From the NCBI GenBank assembly GCA_007122555.1, contig SKTL01000439.1, forward strand, positions 1-14,660: a stretch of DNA of 14,660 bases, read 5' to 3'. Origin of the DNA: Thermomicrobiaceae bacterium. Lineage in GTDB: Bacteria > Chloroflexota > Chloroflexia > Thermomicrobiales > Thermomicrobiaceae. Positions within the stretch are counted from its first letter, which is position 1. Each line of letters begins with the position of its first letter. The notes beneath the pieces were generated by a model. It worked only from the letters and a program-made list of their open reading frames with translations. It searched no databases and was not told where the DNA came from. A program made the position numbers and the translations under genes. Positions 7,178 to 14,443 of this stretch are shown here, piece by piece.

Positions 7178-7920
7178 CAGAGCCCGCCAGTTTCCACTGA
7201 TTCATGCCCGATTCGCCACTGCCTCCTCGACGTGATTTCTATCGTACCATCGTACAGAGCTCGCCCGACGATAGCCGCTTCAACGTTACGAATCCGGGAC
7301 AGATGCCAGAGGTCATCCCAGCGCGCAACGCCGCCTGACGCAATAATTGCCGGGCCGATCGCGGAAACACGAGCGGTTTCCTCGAAATTCGGCGATGTCA
7401 GCGTTCCGTCACGATCAATATCGGTATACACCACACGTTCGATTCCGTTGTTCAGTGCATCCTCGATGATCTCGATCGCCGGGACTTCAGAAATGTGTTC
7501 CCAGCCGCGAAGCGCGACGTACCCGCCACGCGCATCAACTCCGAGAACAATCCGGTTAGCGCCGAACTCCTCGACCGATTGCTGCATCAGCTCCGGCGCT
7601 TCGATAGCCGCGGTGCCGAGGATCACCCGGTCAACGCCCGCATCGATAGCGGCGCGAACGTGATCGATTGAACGAAGCCCGCCGCCCAGCTGCACGGGCA
7701 CGCCAAGCGTGCAAAGTTCGCGAACGATCGGAAGTTGCACCGGTGTTCCAGAGCGGGCGCCGTCCAGGTCAACGACATGTAGTCGTCGGGCTCCAGCATC
7801 CTTCCAGCGCCGACCGACTTCCTGCGGATCAGCCGAGTACGCAGTCTCCTGATCGAAATCGCCCTGAAAGAGTCGAACGCAACGACCTTCACGCAGATCA
7901 ATTGCGGGAATAATCAGCAT
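7177..7920 (-). CDS. hisA: ProFAR isomerase HisA
   Basis: HisA (phosphoribosylformimino-5-aminoimidazole carboxamide ribotide isomerase) opens the ribose ring of ProFAR by an Amadori rearrangement to give PRFAR, the substrate of HisF-HisH. Seen: 247 residues from MLIIPAIDLREGRCV, the family's standard opening with catalytic Asp8; the second catalytic Asp is Asp129 in LGVDARGG. VVYTDIDRDGTL and IIASGGVA are further family motifs. I chose the ATG at 7920; an upstream in-frame ATG at 7950 would add ten residues not seen in the family. With this start the gene overlaps the hisH end by 23 bp, and its stop overlaps the next ATG by one base. A monofunctional HisA rather than PriA is assumed; trpF is not visible here. 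Confidence 0.95.
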   Translation of the reverse strand: MLIIPAIDLREGRCVRLFQGDFDQETAYSADPQEVGRRWKDAGARRLHVVDLDGARSGTPVQLPIVRELCTLGVPVQLGGGLRSIDHVRAAIDAGVDRVILGTAAIEAPELMQQSVEEFGANRIVLGVDARGGYVALRGWEHISEVPAIEIIEDALNNGIERVVYTDIDRDGTLTSPNFEETARVSAIGPAIIASGGVARWDDLWHLSRIRNVEAAIVGRALYDGTIEITSRRQWRIGHESVETGGL

Positions 7921-8554
7921 CCGTGGCCACCGTCCGTTCTTCAAACCCATCGGTAACGATGGCGACGAAATTCTCCAGCAGTCGCAAGCCCCAGTAGCCG
8001 CTCTTCTCCGGGTGGAACTGCGTCCCCATGACCGTTCCTCGACAGACCGCCGAGGTAAATGTCACGCCGTATTCGGTCTGACCCCCGATCCATTGCGGAT
8101 CGTCAGGGTCTGCGTAGTATGAGTGAACAAAATAGAAGTCGGTGTCGTCTGGGATTCCACTGAACAGTGGGTGTTTTCCGTTCTGACGCACCTGATTCCA
8201 ACCCATATGAGGAATCGGCAACCCGTCAGGGAGCCGTCGTACCGCCCCAGGAATCACGTCGAGGCACGGGTGCTCCCCGCCCTCGTAGCTCTTCGTCAGC
8301 AGCGCCTGCATCCCCATGCAAATGCCAAGGTACGGCGTTCCCCGACCGATCACGTCCCGAATGACATCCGGAAGGTCCAGCTCGGAGAGGTGTTTCATCG
8401 TGTCAGCAGCCGCTCCCACCCCGGGAACAATCACGCCGCTTGCCGAGCGGATCTCATGCGGGTCATGCGTAACCGTGACCGTCGCGCCGATCCTGTCCAG
8501 CGCGTTGGCAACGCTCGCAAGGTTGCCTGCTCCGTAATCAACAACGGCGATCAT
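7898..8554 (-). CDS. hisH: Imidazole glycerol phosphate synthase, glutaminase subunit HisH
   Basis: HisH hydrolyses glutamine and passes ammonia to HisF. Seen: 218 residues, class I glutamine amidotransferase. The nucleophile Cys79 is in GICMGMQ, His181 and Glu183 are in QFHPEKSG, and the oxyanion strand PGVG is at 44-47. The N-terminus MIAVVDYGAGNL is typical. Its ATG overlaps the stop of the upstream deacetylase gene by four bases (ATGA) and its 3' end overlaps hisA, so all three are probably co-translated. Family-typical length; the last 15-20 residues that overlap hisA are a variable tail. Confidence 0.97.
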   Translation of the reverse strand: MIAVVDYGAGNLASVANALDRIGATVTVTHDPHEIRSASGVIVPGVGAAADTMKHLSELDLPDVIRDVIGRGTPYLGICMGMQALLTKSYEGGEHPCLDVIPGAVRRLPDGLPIPHMGWNQVRQNGKHPLFSGIPDDTDFYFVHSYYADPDDPQWIGGQTEYGVTFTSAVCRGTVMGTQFHPEKSGYWGLRLLENFVAIVTDGFEERTVATDADYSRN

Positions 8555-9516
8555 TGATTGCCCCTCTCACTCGGAGCTGGTCTGTCGAGCCCTTCAAGGA
8601 CTGCTGCGACACTCTCACTCAACGCCCGGAGATTGTACCCGCCTTCAAGCATCAGAACGAGTTGTCCATCTGTCAACTCATTGGCCCAGTCACGTACACG
8701 TGTCGCCATTCTCCTGAAACCAGCGTCGGAAACCGCCATCATTGCCAGCGGATCATCGCGATGCGCATCGAATCCGGCCGAAACAAGGATGAGCTCAGGC
8801 TGGAACGCCCGAACTGCCGGAGCCAAGATCTCATCAAACACACTCAGGTAGTCGATATCGTCGGAACCGGCAGGCAGCGGGACATTCAACGTGTACCCTT
8901 CGCCATCACCGGAACCCATCTCATTCTCAAGCCCACTCCCCGGAAACAACGGCCACTGGTGCACCGAGCAGAACAGCACACGGTCGGACACATAGAAGAT
9001 ATCCTGCGTTCCGTTGCCGTGGTGAACATCCCAGTCCACGATCGCGATGCGGTTTAGTCCATGAACCGTCATCGCCTGCGTCGCGGCAATTGCAACATTG
9101 TTGAACAGGCAGAAGCCCATCTGCCGGAAGCGTTCGGCGTGGTGGCCAGGGGGCCGCGTCAAGGTGAAGACACGGTTGTGCTTACCCGAACGAACCAGAT
9201 CTACCGCCTTGATTCCAGCTCCGACGGACGCCAGCGCAGCTTCCCACGTTCCGGGGGCGACAATGGTGTCGGCATCGATCGCGCCGCCGCCGTCTGCCGA
9301 GATCGCCCGCACCTGATCAACGAGCTCGGGAGAATGGACCGTCGCCACGATCTCCGGATCAACTGGCTCGGCGTAATAGACCATGCGGTCGTTGAGCAGA
9401 TTATCCTTTTTGAGGCGCTGCCGAATCGCGTTCAGTCTGGCCTGGTTCTCCGGATGAGATCCGGTATCGTGCCCGGACGAGTACTCGGAGAAGACCAGCG
9501 CAGTCGTATCCTGCAT
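8551..9516 (-). CDS. Histone-deacetylase-family (AcuC/class II HDAC-like) amidohydrolase
   Basis: Zinc-dependent enzymes of this family remove acetyl groups from lysines, polyamines or small molecules. Seen: 321 residues with all catalytic motifs: RPPGHHAE (His125, His126), DWDVHHGNGTQ with zinc ligands Asp163 and His165, SAGFDAH with the third ligand Asp250, and EGGYN with Tyr294, the residue that stabilises the transition state in active class I/IIb enzymes. An active enzyme is therefore expected. The start at 9516 is preceded by GGGGAGG. The 3' end overlaps hisH by 4 bp. Known relatives include AcuC, acetylpolyamine amidohydrolase and class II HDAC-like proteins; the substrate cannot be deduced. 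Its place between tRNA-modification and histidine genes is unusual. Confidence 0.92.
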   Translation of the reverse strand: MQDTTALVFSEYSSGHDTGSHPENQARLNAIRQRLKKDNLLNDRMVYYAEPVDPEIVATVHSPELVDQVRAISADGGGAIDADTIVAPGTWEAALASVGAGIKAVDLVRSGKHNRVFTLTRPPGHHAERFRQMGFCLFNNVAIAATQAMTVHGLNRIAIVDWDVHHGNGTQDIFYVSDRVLFCSVHQWPLFPGSGLENEMGSGDGEGYTLNVPLPAGSDDIDYLSVFDEILAPAVRAFQPELILVSAGFDAHRDDPLAMMAVSDAGFRRMATRVRDWANELTDGQLVLMLEGGYNLRALSESVAAVLEGLDRPAPSERGNQ

Positions 9517-9564
9517 GTGGAGCAGTCCTCCCCTGTCGCATTCCCCAACCGTCCCACGAATTGA

Positions 9565-9795
9565 TTATCGGATCGCCATGAGGGTGACGGTGCTCATAAC
9601 CCCGTCGAGGCGCTGAATCCGGTCCATGACGATCCGGCCAATATCGCGAGCCGACTGCGATTCAACGATCGCGACGATGTCATACGTCCCGGCAACAATG
9701 TTAACTTCGCGAACGTCTTCCATCTCGCCGAGGGTCGAGTAGACGTCGTCGCCGCGCCCGATTTCGGTCGTGATCAGCACATACGCTCTGGTCAT
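9565..9795 (-). CDS. Stand-alone Lrp/AsnC ligand-binding (RAM) domain protein
   Basis: Seen: 76 residues, MTRAYVLITTEIGRG at the start and a central VAGTYDIVAIVE followed by a helix and a final strand, the alpha/beta sandwich pattern of the C-terminal effector domain of Lrp/AsnC regulators. The DNA-binding helix-turn-helix half is absent and no upstream frame supplies it. Known: such single-domain proteins form oligomers and bind amino acids, and some act as sensors or partners of full-length regulators. The ATG overlaps the upstream IMPase-family stop by 4 bp (ATGA), so it is coupled to it; the deacetylase gene follows after 48 nt. With histidine genes downstream, an amino-acid sensing role is plausible, but the ligand is unknown. 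Confidence 0.85.
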   Translation of the reverse strand: MTRAYVLITTEIGRGDDVYSTLGEMEDVREVNIVAGTYDIVAIVESQSARDIGRIVMDRIQRLDGVMSTVTLMAIR

Positions 9796-10589
9796 CGTTT
9801 CCCGCTCTCCACGTTCTCAGGTCTCAGCCCCGAGAGAATGTCATTATGAATATGACCGTTACTCGCCACAACGCTCGGAGACTCAATCCAGAAATCATCG
9901 CCGGAATAATCAGTCACGAGCCCTCCGGCCTCCACCACCAACAACGACCCGGCCGCCGAATCCCATGGCTGCAGTCCCGCTTCCCAGAATCCGTCGTATC
10001 GTCCAGCGGCAACATAGCAGAGATCAAGCGCCGCGGCGCCCGCCCGGCGCACCGCCCTCGTCAGATGCGTGAAATGCCGGAAACGCTCCAGGTTCTCGCT
10101 GCGCTTGTTGAGATCATACGGAAACCCGGTTGCAAGCATCGACTGCAAAAGGACTGTCGTCGGCGAAACAGAAATTCGCTCACCGTTCATGTGGGCTCCG
10201 GCTCCGCGTTCCGCCACGAATAGCTCATCAAGCATGGGATCGTAGACGACACCCAGGATGACCTCTCCGTCGCGCTCCAGCGCGATCGAAACACAGACAT
10301 GCGGGTTCGCATTCGCGAAGTTGGTCGTCCCATCCAGCGGATCGACCACCCAGCGACTACTCGAGCCGTTACGGGCGTCTGTAACGCCAGACTCCTCCGC
10401 CAGTATGCCGAACTCGGGAAATGCGCCGTTCAGCCGCTCAAGTACCGCCGCCTCGGCGGCATGATCCGCGGCCGTGACGATGTCGATCTCGCCTTTGTAA
10501 TCGACGCCCTCGAGATTACCGACGTAATGGCGCAGAATCCGTCCAGCTTCAAGCGCAGCGTGGATCGCGATTGAACGTGGCGTATGCAC
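9792..10589 (-). CDS. Inositol-monophosphatase-family phosphatase, possible histidinol-phosphatase
   Basis: Seen: 265 residues with the Mg-dependent phosphatase signatures AEES (Glu65, Glu66), DPLDGTTNF (Asp83, Asp86) and PWDSAAG (Asp210), the set that binds metal ions in the IMPase/FBPase superfamily. Length is normal. Start is GTG: GAGGAG lies just ahead at good spacing and no better start is visible. Known members of this superfamily act on inositol phosphate, fructose bisphosphate, PAP or histidinol phosphate (HisN of Actinobacteria and plants). Given hisH-hisA-hisF downstream in the same strand and near-continuous cluster, a HisN role is a reasonable hypothesis; inositol-1-phosphatase is the default alternative. 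The 3' end overlaps the RAM-domain gene by 4 bp. Confidence 0.9.
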   Translation of the reverse strand: MHTPRSIAIHAALEAGRILRHYVGNLEGVDYKGEIDIVTAADHAAEAAVLERLNGAFPEFGILAEESGVTDARNGSSSRWVVDPLDGTTNFANANPHVCVSIALERDGEVILGVVYDPMLDELFVAERGAGAHMNGERISVSPTTVLLQSMLATGFPYDLNKRSENLERFRHFTHLTRAVRRAGAAALDLCYVAAGRYDGFWEAGLQPWDSAAGSLLVVEAGGLVTDYSGDDFWIESPSVVASNGHIHNDILSGLRPENVESGKR

Positions 10590-10632
10590 CCTGACTCCTC
10601 TTCATCGCCGCCCGTTCGGGCGGCCGGCACGA

Positions 10633-11727
10633 TCATGCAAGCGACGTCTCCGTAGAAAGTGGTAACTGCGGTGAGATATCAAGGTCATATGACGCGGTAA
10701 TGCCGCGCTGATACAGGTAGTATCCTGCCCCCGCGATCATTGCGCCATTGTCGGTGCACAGTTGAGGCGTCGGATAGCGCAGCGGAACGCCAAGCGCCGA
10801 TTCCAGCCTGCGCCGCAGCAGCGAGTTGCTGGCGACGCCTCCCGCGAGAATAACCATTGACGCGCGATGCATTTCAGCGGCCTTCGCTGTTTTCTGCACC
10901 AGCACATCGACGATCGCATCCTGAAAATCCGCGGCGATATCCGCCGCCGGCATGTTTGGCGCATAGTCCGGCGGTTCATGGGCGGGAAACGGCTCGGTCG
11001 AAACGACCTTCTTCGGTCGCGTCGGTTCACGTCGATACTTTTCAACTTCCCGCAACAGGGCAGTCTTGAGTCCGCTGAAACTGAAGTCATAGGTATCGCG
11101 GAGCCAGGCTCTGGGGAATGTGTGACGTCCCATCTTCCCGTCGGCCGCCGCGCGCTGAATAGCCGGACCGCCGGGGAACCCAAGTCGGAGAATCCTGGCC
11201 CCCTTGTCGAATGCTTCGCCCGCCGCGTCATCGATTGTCCGTCCCAGCACGTCATAGCGGCCGTGATCGCGAATCAGCACGAGTTCGGTGTGACCGCCCG
11301 AAACGATGAGGCAGACGCAAGGAAATCGCGGAGGCTGAAAGGTCACATCGGCCGAGCTGTCAGTCAGCCAGTTTGCGTAGATGTGTCCTTCAAGGTGGTT
11401 CACCGGAATCAGCGGAACGTCCCAGGACATGCTCAACGCCTTGGCCGTGTTCAGTCCAACGAGGAGCGAGCCAGCCAGGCCCGGTCCTTCCGTAACAGCG
11501 ACGGCGTCGATGTCATCCCGGTCAATGCCCGCGTCTTTCAATGCGAGGTCGATGGTCGGGATAATCGCCGTGACGTGGCGTCGTGAGGCAAGCTCCGGCA
11601 CAACTCCGCCATAGCGCTCATGCAGATCTTCCTGCGAACGAATAATATTCGAATGGATGACGCGTCCGTCTGAGACAACCGCGGCTGACGTTTCGTCACA
11701 AGACGTCTCAATTCCGAGAATCCGCAT
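10633..11727 (-). CDS. tsaD: tRNA N6-adenosine threonylcarbamoyltransferase TsaD
   Basis: TsaD (formerly Gcp/YgjD) transfers threonylcarbamoyl from TC-AMP to A37 of tRNAs that read ANN codons, in complex with TsaB and TsaE. Seen: 364 residues, ASKHA fold, MRILGIETSCDETSAAVV at the N-terminus, metal ligands His111 and His115 in HLEGH, SGGHTEL, and Asp326 in CTDNGAMIA. I chose the ATG at 11727, preceded by AAGGGG, because it gives the standard N-terminus; a TTG upstream would add eleven odd residues. It overlaps rimI by 20 bp. Odd: an insertion of about 25-30 residues rich in Pro and Glu (about 232-262) lies between the helix after SFSGLKTALL and the AADIAADFQ helix, making the protein longer than the E. 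coli one (337 residues). Confidence 0.96.
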   Translation of the reverse strand: MRILGIETSCDETSAAVVSDGRVIHSNIIRSQEDLHERYGGVVPELASRRHVTAIIPTIDLALKDAGIDRDDIDAVAVTEGPGLAGSLLVGLNTAKALSMSWDVPLIPVNHLEGHIYANWLTDSSADVTFQPPRFPCVCLIVSGGHTELVLIRDHGRYDVLGRTIDDAAGEAFDKGARILRLGFPGGPAIQRAAADGKMGRHTFPRAWLRDTYDFSFSGLKTALLREVEKYRREPTRPKKVVSTEPFPAHEPPDYAPNMPAADIAADFQDAIVDVLVQKTAKAAEMHRASMVILAGGVASNSLLRRRLESALGVPLRYPTPQLCTDNGAMIAGAGYYLYQRGITASYDLDISPQLPLSTETSLA

Positions 11728-12385
11728 TGTCTCCCCTTGCACGTATCGCGCCCTGCTCAATCAGACGGTCCGCCAGCTGGTCGCGCAAACGCTCGAAACG
11801 CGTGACATACTCCTCATCGCGCAGCGACTCGGACCACATGATATCGGCGTCTTCGCCATTGTCACTGTAGTAGCGTCTCCGAACTCCCTGTCTGGACAGG
11901 CCATACTTCTCGTATAACTGCTGTGCCTGCGTATTCGATACACGCACTTCCAGCGTTATCCAGTCAGCGTCGCGGGCGATTGCTTCCTCAAACAACGCCA
12001 CGAACAGCAGCTCCCCGAGCCCGCGTCCACGCAGCTCCGGCGCAACGCCAATTGTGGTCACATGTGCTTCGCCCGCACGAATCCACATTCCGGCGTAGCC
12101 GACAATCGGGTCCTGCCTGTCGTCAGACCAGAACCAGCGGGAAACGCGGGCAATCGGATTGCTGGCGGATTCTTCGTCGCGCACCTGGGCGCCCGCAAGG
12201 CGCTGCCGAAGCACGATATAGAAGTTGCCCTCGGGGTTCGCCAGCTCGCGACGGTAGGCGGATAGAGGCCACGGGTTTGTAAAACAGCGATGGTCGAGCT
12301 GAGACACGTCGGGAACATCTTCCAGCTGCATCGGCTCGAGATAGAAATACGGTTTCAGTTGTGTCCGCCGTTCTTCCAGCGTCAC
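11708..12385 (-). CDS. rimI: GNAT N-acetyltransferase, RimI-type
   Basis: RimI acetylates the N-terminal alanine of ribosomal protein bS18. Seen: 225 residues. The GNAT domain covers about 15-190, with strand IVGYAGMWIR, the core strand AHVTTIGVAPE, the acetyl-CoA pyrophosphate loop RGRGLG (119-124), NTQAQQLYEKYGL and the RRRYYSDNGEDADIM strand. It is longer than E. coli RimI, with an insert of about 20-25 residues (about 63-92) before strand IVGYAG and a charged C-terminal helix. The start is GTG at 12385 with GAGGAA upstream; no ATG alternative keeps the domain intact. Its place between tsaB and tsaD is the classic tsaE-tsaB-rimI-tsaD order seen in many bacteria, which supports the name; a wider substrate range cannot be excluded. 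Confidence 0.9.
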   Translation of the reverse strand: MTLEERRTQLKPYFYLEPMQLEDVPDVSQLDHRCFTNPWPLSAYRRELANPEGNFYIVLRQRLAGAQVRDEESASNPIARVSRWFWSDDRQDPIVGYAGMWIRAGEAHVTTIGVAPELRGRGLGELLFVALFEEAIARDADWITLEVRVSNTQAQQLYEKYGLSRQGVRRRYYSDNGEDADIMWSESLRDEEYVTRFERLRDQLADRLIEQGAIRARGDNADSRN

Positions 12386-12450
12386 GTTGCCTGATTCCTC
12401 GCCTGTTCCCGATCTGCTATCGTCAATCGCGGACGAACCAGAAGACCAGA

Positions 12451-13128
12451 TTAACCGTCGGACCGAGCGCTGTGAACGTACAGCGGCTCCAGCGTATTGA
12501 GATCGTCAGGTTCCCCGTCCAGCCAGCGATTCCACCCGATCTCGGCCAGACACCCTGGACGTCGCACGCTCAACGACGGACGTGGTTGTTCCGCGTTCGG
12601 CGATTCGATGCGCTCCGCCTCAGCGTTCGCCGGAAGCTCGCCCGTTAGCAACGTCGGTTCCGCCAGACCTGATGTGAGCTCCTCAAAGGCGCGGTTCTGA
12701 AATTCACCAGCCCGAACCCAACGTCCGTTTCGATAGCGATAGTCTCCAAACACAACCCGCCCTCGCCCCGCCGGAACGAACGCACGAATCGGCCGATGTG
12801 ACGACCGATGCGGATAGGCGGTTACTTCCAGTGTATCGGCGCCGTAAACCGGGATTGAACGACCATACCCCAGACCCTTCGCCGTGCTTAGCCCGACCCG
12901 CAACCCATTGAACATGCCTGGGCCGATCGCGACGGCAATCGCGCCAACCTGCCCCAGTTCAAGGCGATTCATAGACAGCAGGTGCTGAATCTGGCCGAGC
13001 AGCACGCTGGTCTGATTCCGACCGGAATGCCAGATGACCTCGGACACGCGGCGCCCGTCATAGAGCGCGAGCCCCGCCATCTCCGTCGAGGTGTCAATCG
13101 CGAGCAACACTGGCTTATCGGTTTCCAC
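12451..13128 (-). CDS. tsaB: tRNA threonylcarbamoyladenosine biosynthesis protein TsaB
   Basis: TsaB (YeaZ) is the inactive ASKHA partner of TsaD that holds the t6A complex together. Seen: 225 residues from VETDKPVLLAIDTSTEMAG, with AIAVAIGPGMFNGLRVGLSTAKGL (in two parts: AIAVAIGPGMF and NGLRVGLSTAKGL), the TsaB/TsaD signature. The C-terminal half is poorly conserved, as usual for this protein. I chose the GTG at 13128 because a strong ribosome site AAGGAGG lies just upstream. It overlaps the tsaE end by 14 bp. A longer frame to 13176 would lack this site. A 65-nt gap, the largest within the tsa group, follows before rimI. Confidence 0.93.
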   Translation of the reverse strand: METDKPVLLAIDTSTEMAGLALYDGRRVSEVIWHSGRNQTSVLLGQIQHLLSMNRLELGQVGAIAVAIGPGMFNGLRVGLSTAKGLGYGRSIPVYGADTLEVTAYPHRSSHRPIRAFVPAGRGRVVFGDYRYRNGRWVRAGEFQNRAFEELTSGLAEPTLLTGELPANAEAERIESPNAEQPRPSLSVRRPGCLAEIGWNRWLDGEPDDLNTLEPLYVHSARSDG

Positions 13129-13639
13129 CGAACACCTCCTTGCGAAACGCCGCAATTCGCTCGCGATACCGCTCACCGCGCGGGTAAAACATCAATGTGC
13201 GCTTCGTATCCGCCAGATATTCGATCGTTATCAGCAGATGCTCATCCGGGATAACCGCGCCCAATCTCTCTGGCCACTCGATCACCACGATTCCGTTCGG
13301 ATCATCGAGATACTCTTCATGACCGAACGTGTCAATCTCTCCCGGGTCATCGATTCGATACAGATCAAGATGGTAGAGCGTGACCGGCTGACCGTCCGCG
13401 GTCTGCCCTTCATGTTCCACCACAAGCGTGAACGTCGGGCTCTGCACGTAACTCTCGATCTGCAGTCCCAGCGCCAACCCCTGCGTAAGGAGAGTCTTGC
13501 CGGATCCAATCTGTCCGAATAGCAGCACTACGTCTCCCGGACAAAGTACTTGTCCGAGATGCAATCCCACATTTCGCGTCTGCTGGGGACTGTGGCTGAT
13601 CAGGTCGAGTCCCGGTCGTTCGTTGCTCATGGCGCCCAT
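13115..13639 (-). CDS. tsaE: tRNA threonylcarbamoyladenosine biosynthesis ATPase TsaE
   Basis: TsaE (YjeE) is the P-loop ATPase of the t6A complex. Seen: 174 residues. Walker A is GQIGSGKT (42-49), the switch-like SPTFTLVVEH is at 67-76, HLDLYR is at 90-95 and IEWPERLG is at 120-127, all family signatures. Two in-frame ATG codons (13639 and 13630) both lack a clear ribosome site, so the start is uncertain by three residues. The 122-nt gap upstream, the largest in this cluster, may hold a promoter, but I could not see a convincing -35/-10 pair. The stop overlaps tsaB by 14 bp. Confidence 0.95.
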   Translation of the reverse strand: MGAMSNERPGLDLISHSPQQTRNVGLHLGQVLCPGDVVLLFGQIGSGKTLLTQGLALGLQIESYVQSPTFTLVVEHEGQTADGQPVTLYHLDLYRIDDPGEIDTFGHEEYLDDPNGIVVIEWPERLGAVIPDEHLLITIEYLADTKRTLMFYPRGERYRERIAAFRKEVFGGNR

Positions 13640-13761
13640 TCAATTTCGCGCGAGCTATCATGCCGCTAATCGTAAACGAAATGCCCCCAGAAGTGACAGC
13701 AGCACCCCTGCCCCACAGCGTATGCCCGCCGGGCGCAAGACGCAACGAACGGAGGAGGCGA

Positions 13762-14415
13762 TTAACCGGCTCTCCTTGCTTCGGGCGGGTGAAACCGCAA
13801 CCCGTCTTTGAGGTCTTCGATCATCGTCCCGGACTTCCGGCGCAAGATCATGCCGAACATCCAGACATCACCGATCGCCCCGCCGAAGTTAACAGCAAGC
13901 GGCGTCACCAGCAGCATTCCGTTATTCACGAACGGCATCAACAGGATCCCGACCAGACTGATCACCACCAGGGGCGCCAGAATAATCACGCTGAACTGTG
14001 CGCGGGAAAACTGATATCCGGGAGCGCTGCAATAGAGTACCGGGAGAATCTTCTGTACGATCGTTGCTCCAAACGTCGGTCGCCCGCCGAAATACCAGAA
14101 ACCGAGCCCGTGAATCGCTTCATGCACCAGCAGTGCGCCGATCACAACGGCCAGGAGAGCGACCATCCCGCCGAGCCTGAGGGAGAAATACAACGTGTCG
14201 TTGTCCGAGCCGTACTCCACCAGTGATCCGTCGCCGCCTAATGTCCCCCCAACCTGCGTGTGAACCAGTGCGAACAGGATGAAGCCTGCGACGGTCATAA
14301 CTGTGGCTAGCACTGTCCAGACGACGGAAATCGCAAGCGTCGGCTTGAACTCTTCATATGGACCAGCTGAGGCTATCTGGTCCTGGCAATCAGGCGGATT
14401 CCCGTTGCGTTCCAT
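13762..14415 (-). CDS. Membrane zincin, DUF3267 family
   Basis: Seen: 217 residues with about four membrane segments (about 28-52, 83-105, 140-163, 166-191). The motif HEAIH (98-102) lies at the end of the second, the zinc-binding HExxH of metalloproteases. A later NFGGAIGDVWM (176-186) offers Asp183 as a possible third ligand, at the place of the site-2-protease-like second motif. Known: DUF3267 proteins are predicted intramembrane or membrane-embedded zincin peptidases, function mostly unknown. The ATG at 14415 fits the end of the upstream homologue 28 nt away; ribosome site is weak. Possible roles are regulated intramembrane proteolysis or membrane protein turnover; no substrate is suggested by the neighbours. 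Confidence 0.8.
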   Translation of the reverse strand: MERNGNPPDCQDQIASAGPYEEFKPTLAISVVWTVLATVMTVAGFILFALVHTQVGGTLGGDGSLVEYGSDNDTLYFSLRLGGMVALLAVVIGALLVHEAIHGLGFWYFGGRPTFGATIVQKILPVLYCSAPGYQFSRAQFSVIILAPLVVISLVGILLMPFVNNGMLLVTPLAVNFGGAIGDVWMFGMILRRKSGTMIEDLKDGLRFHPPEARRAG

Positions 14416-14443
14416 CTCGTTGACGCATGTCCTTGGGTTTCAA

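Noticed and set aside
6173..7663. Open frame of 496 codons on the plus strand
   Set aside because: It lies fully antisense to the coiled-coil gene and most of hisA, which have clear coupling and, for hisA, firm family motifs. The frame is open because of the codon periodicity of the minus-strand genes; its translation shows no domain.
10867..11586. 239-codon plus-strand open frame
   Set aside because: It is antisense to tsaD, whose catalytic motifs are intact, and shows no recognisable protein features.
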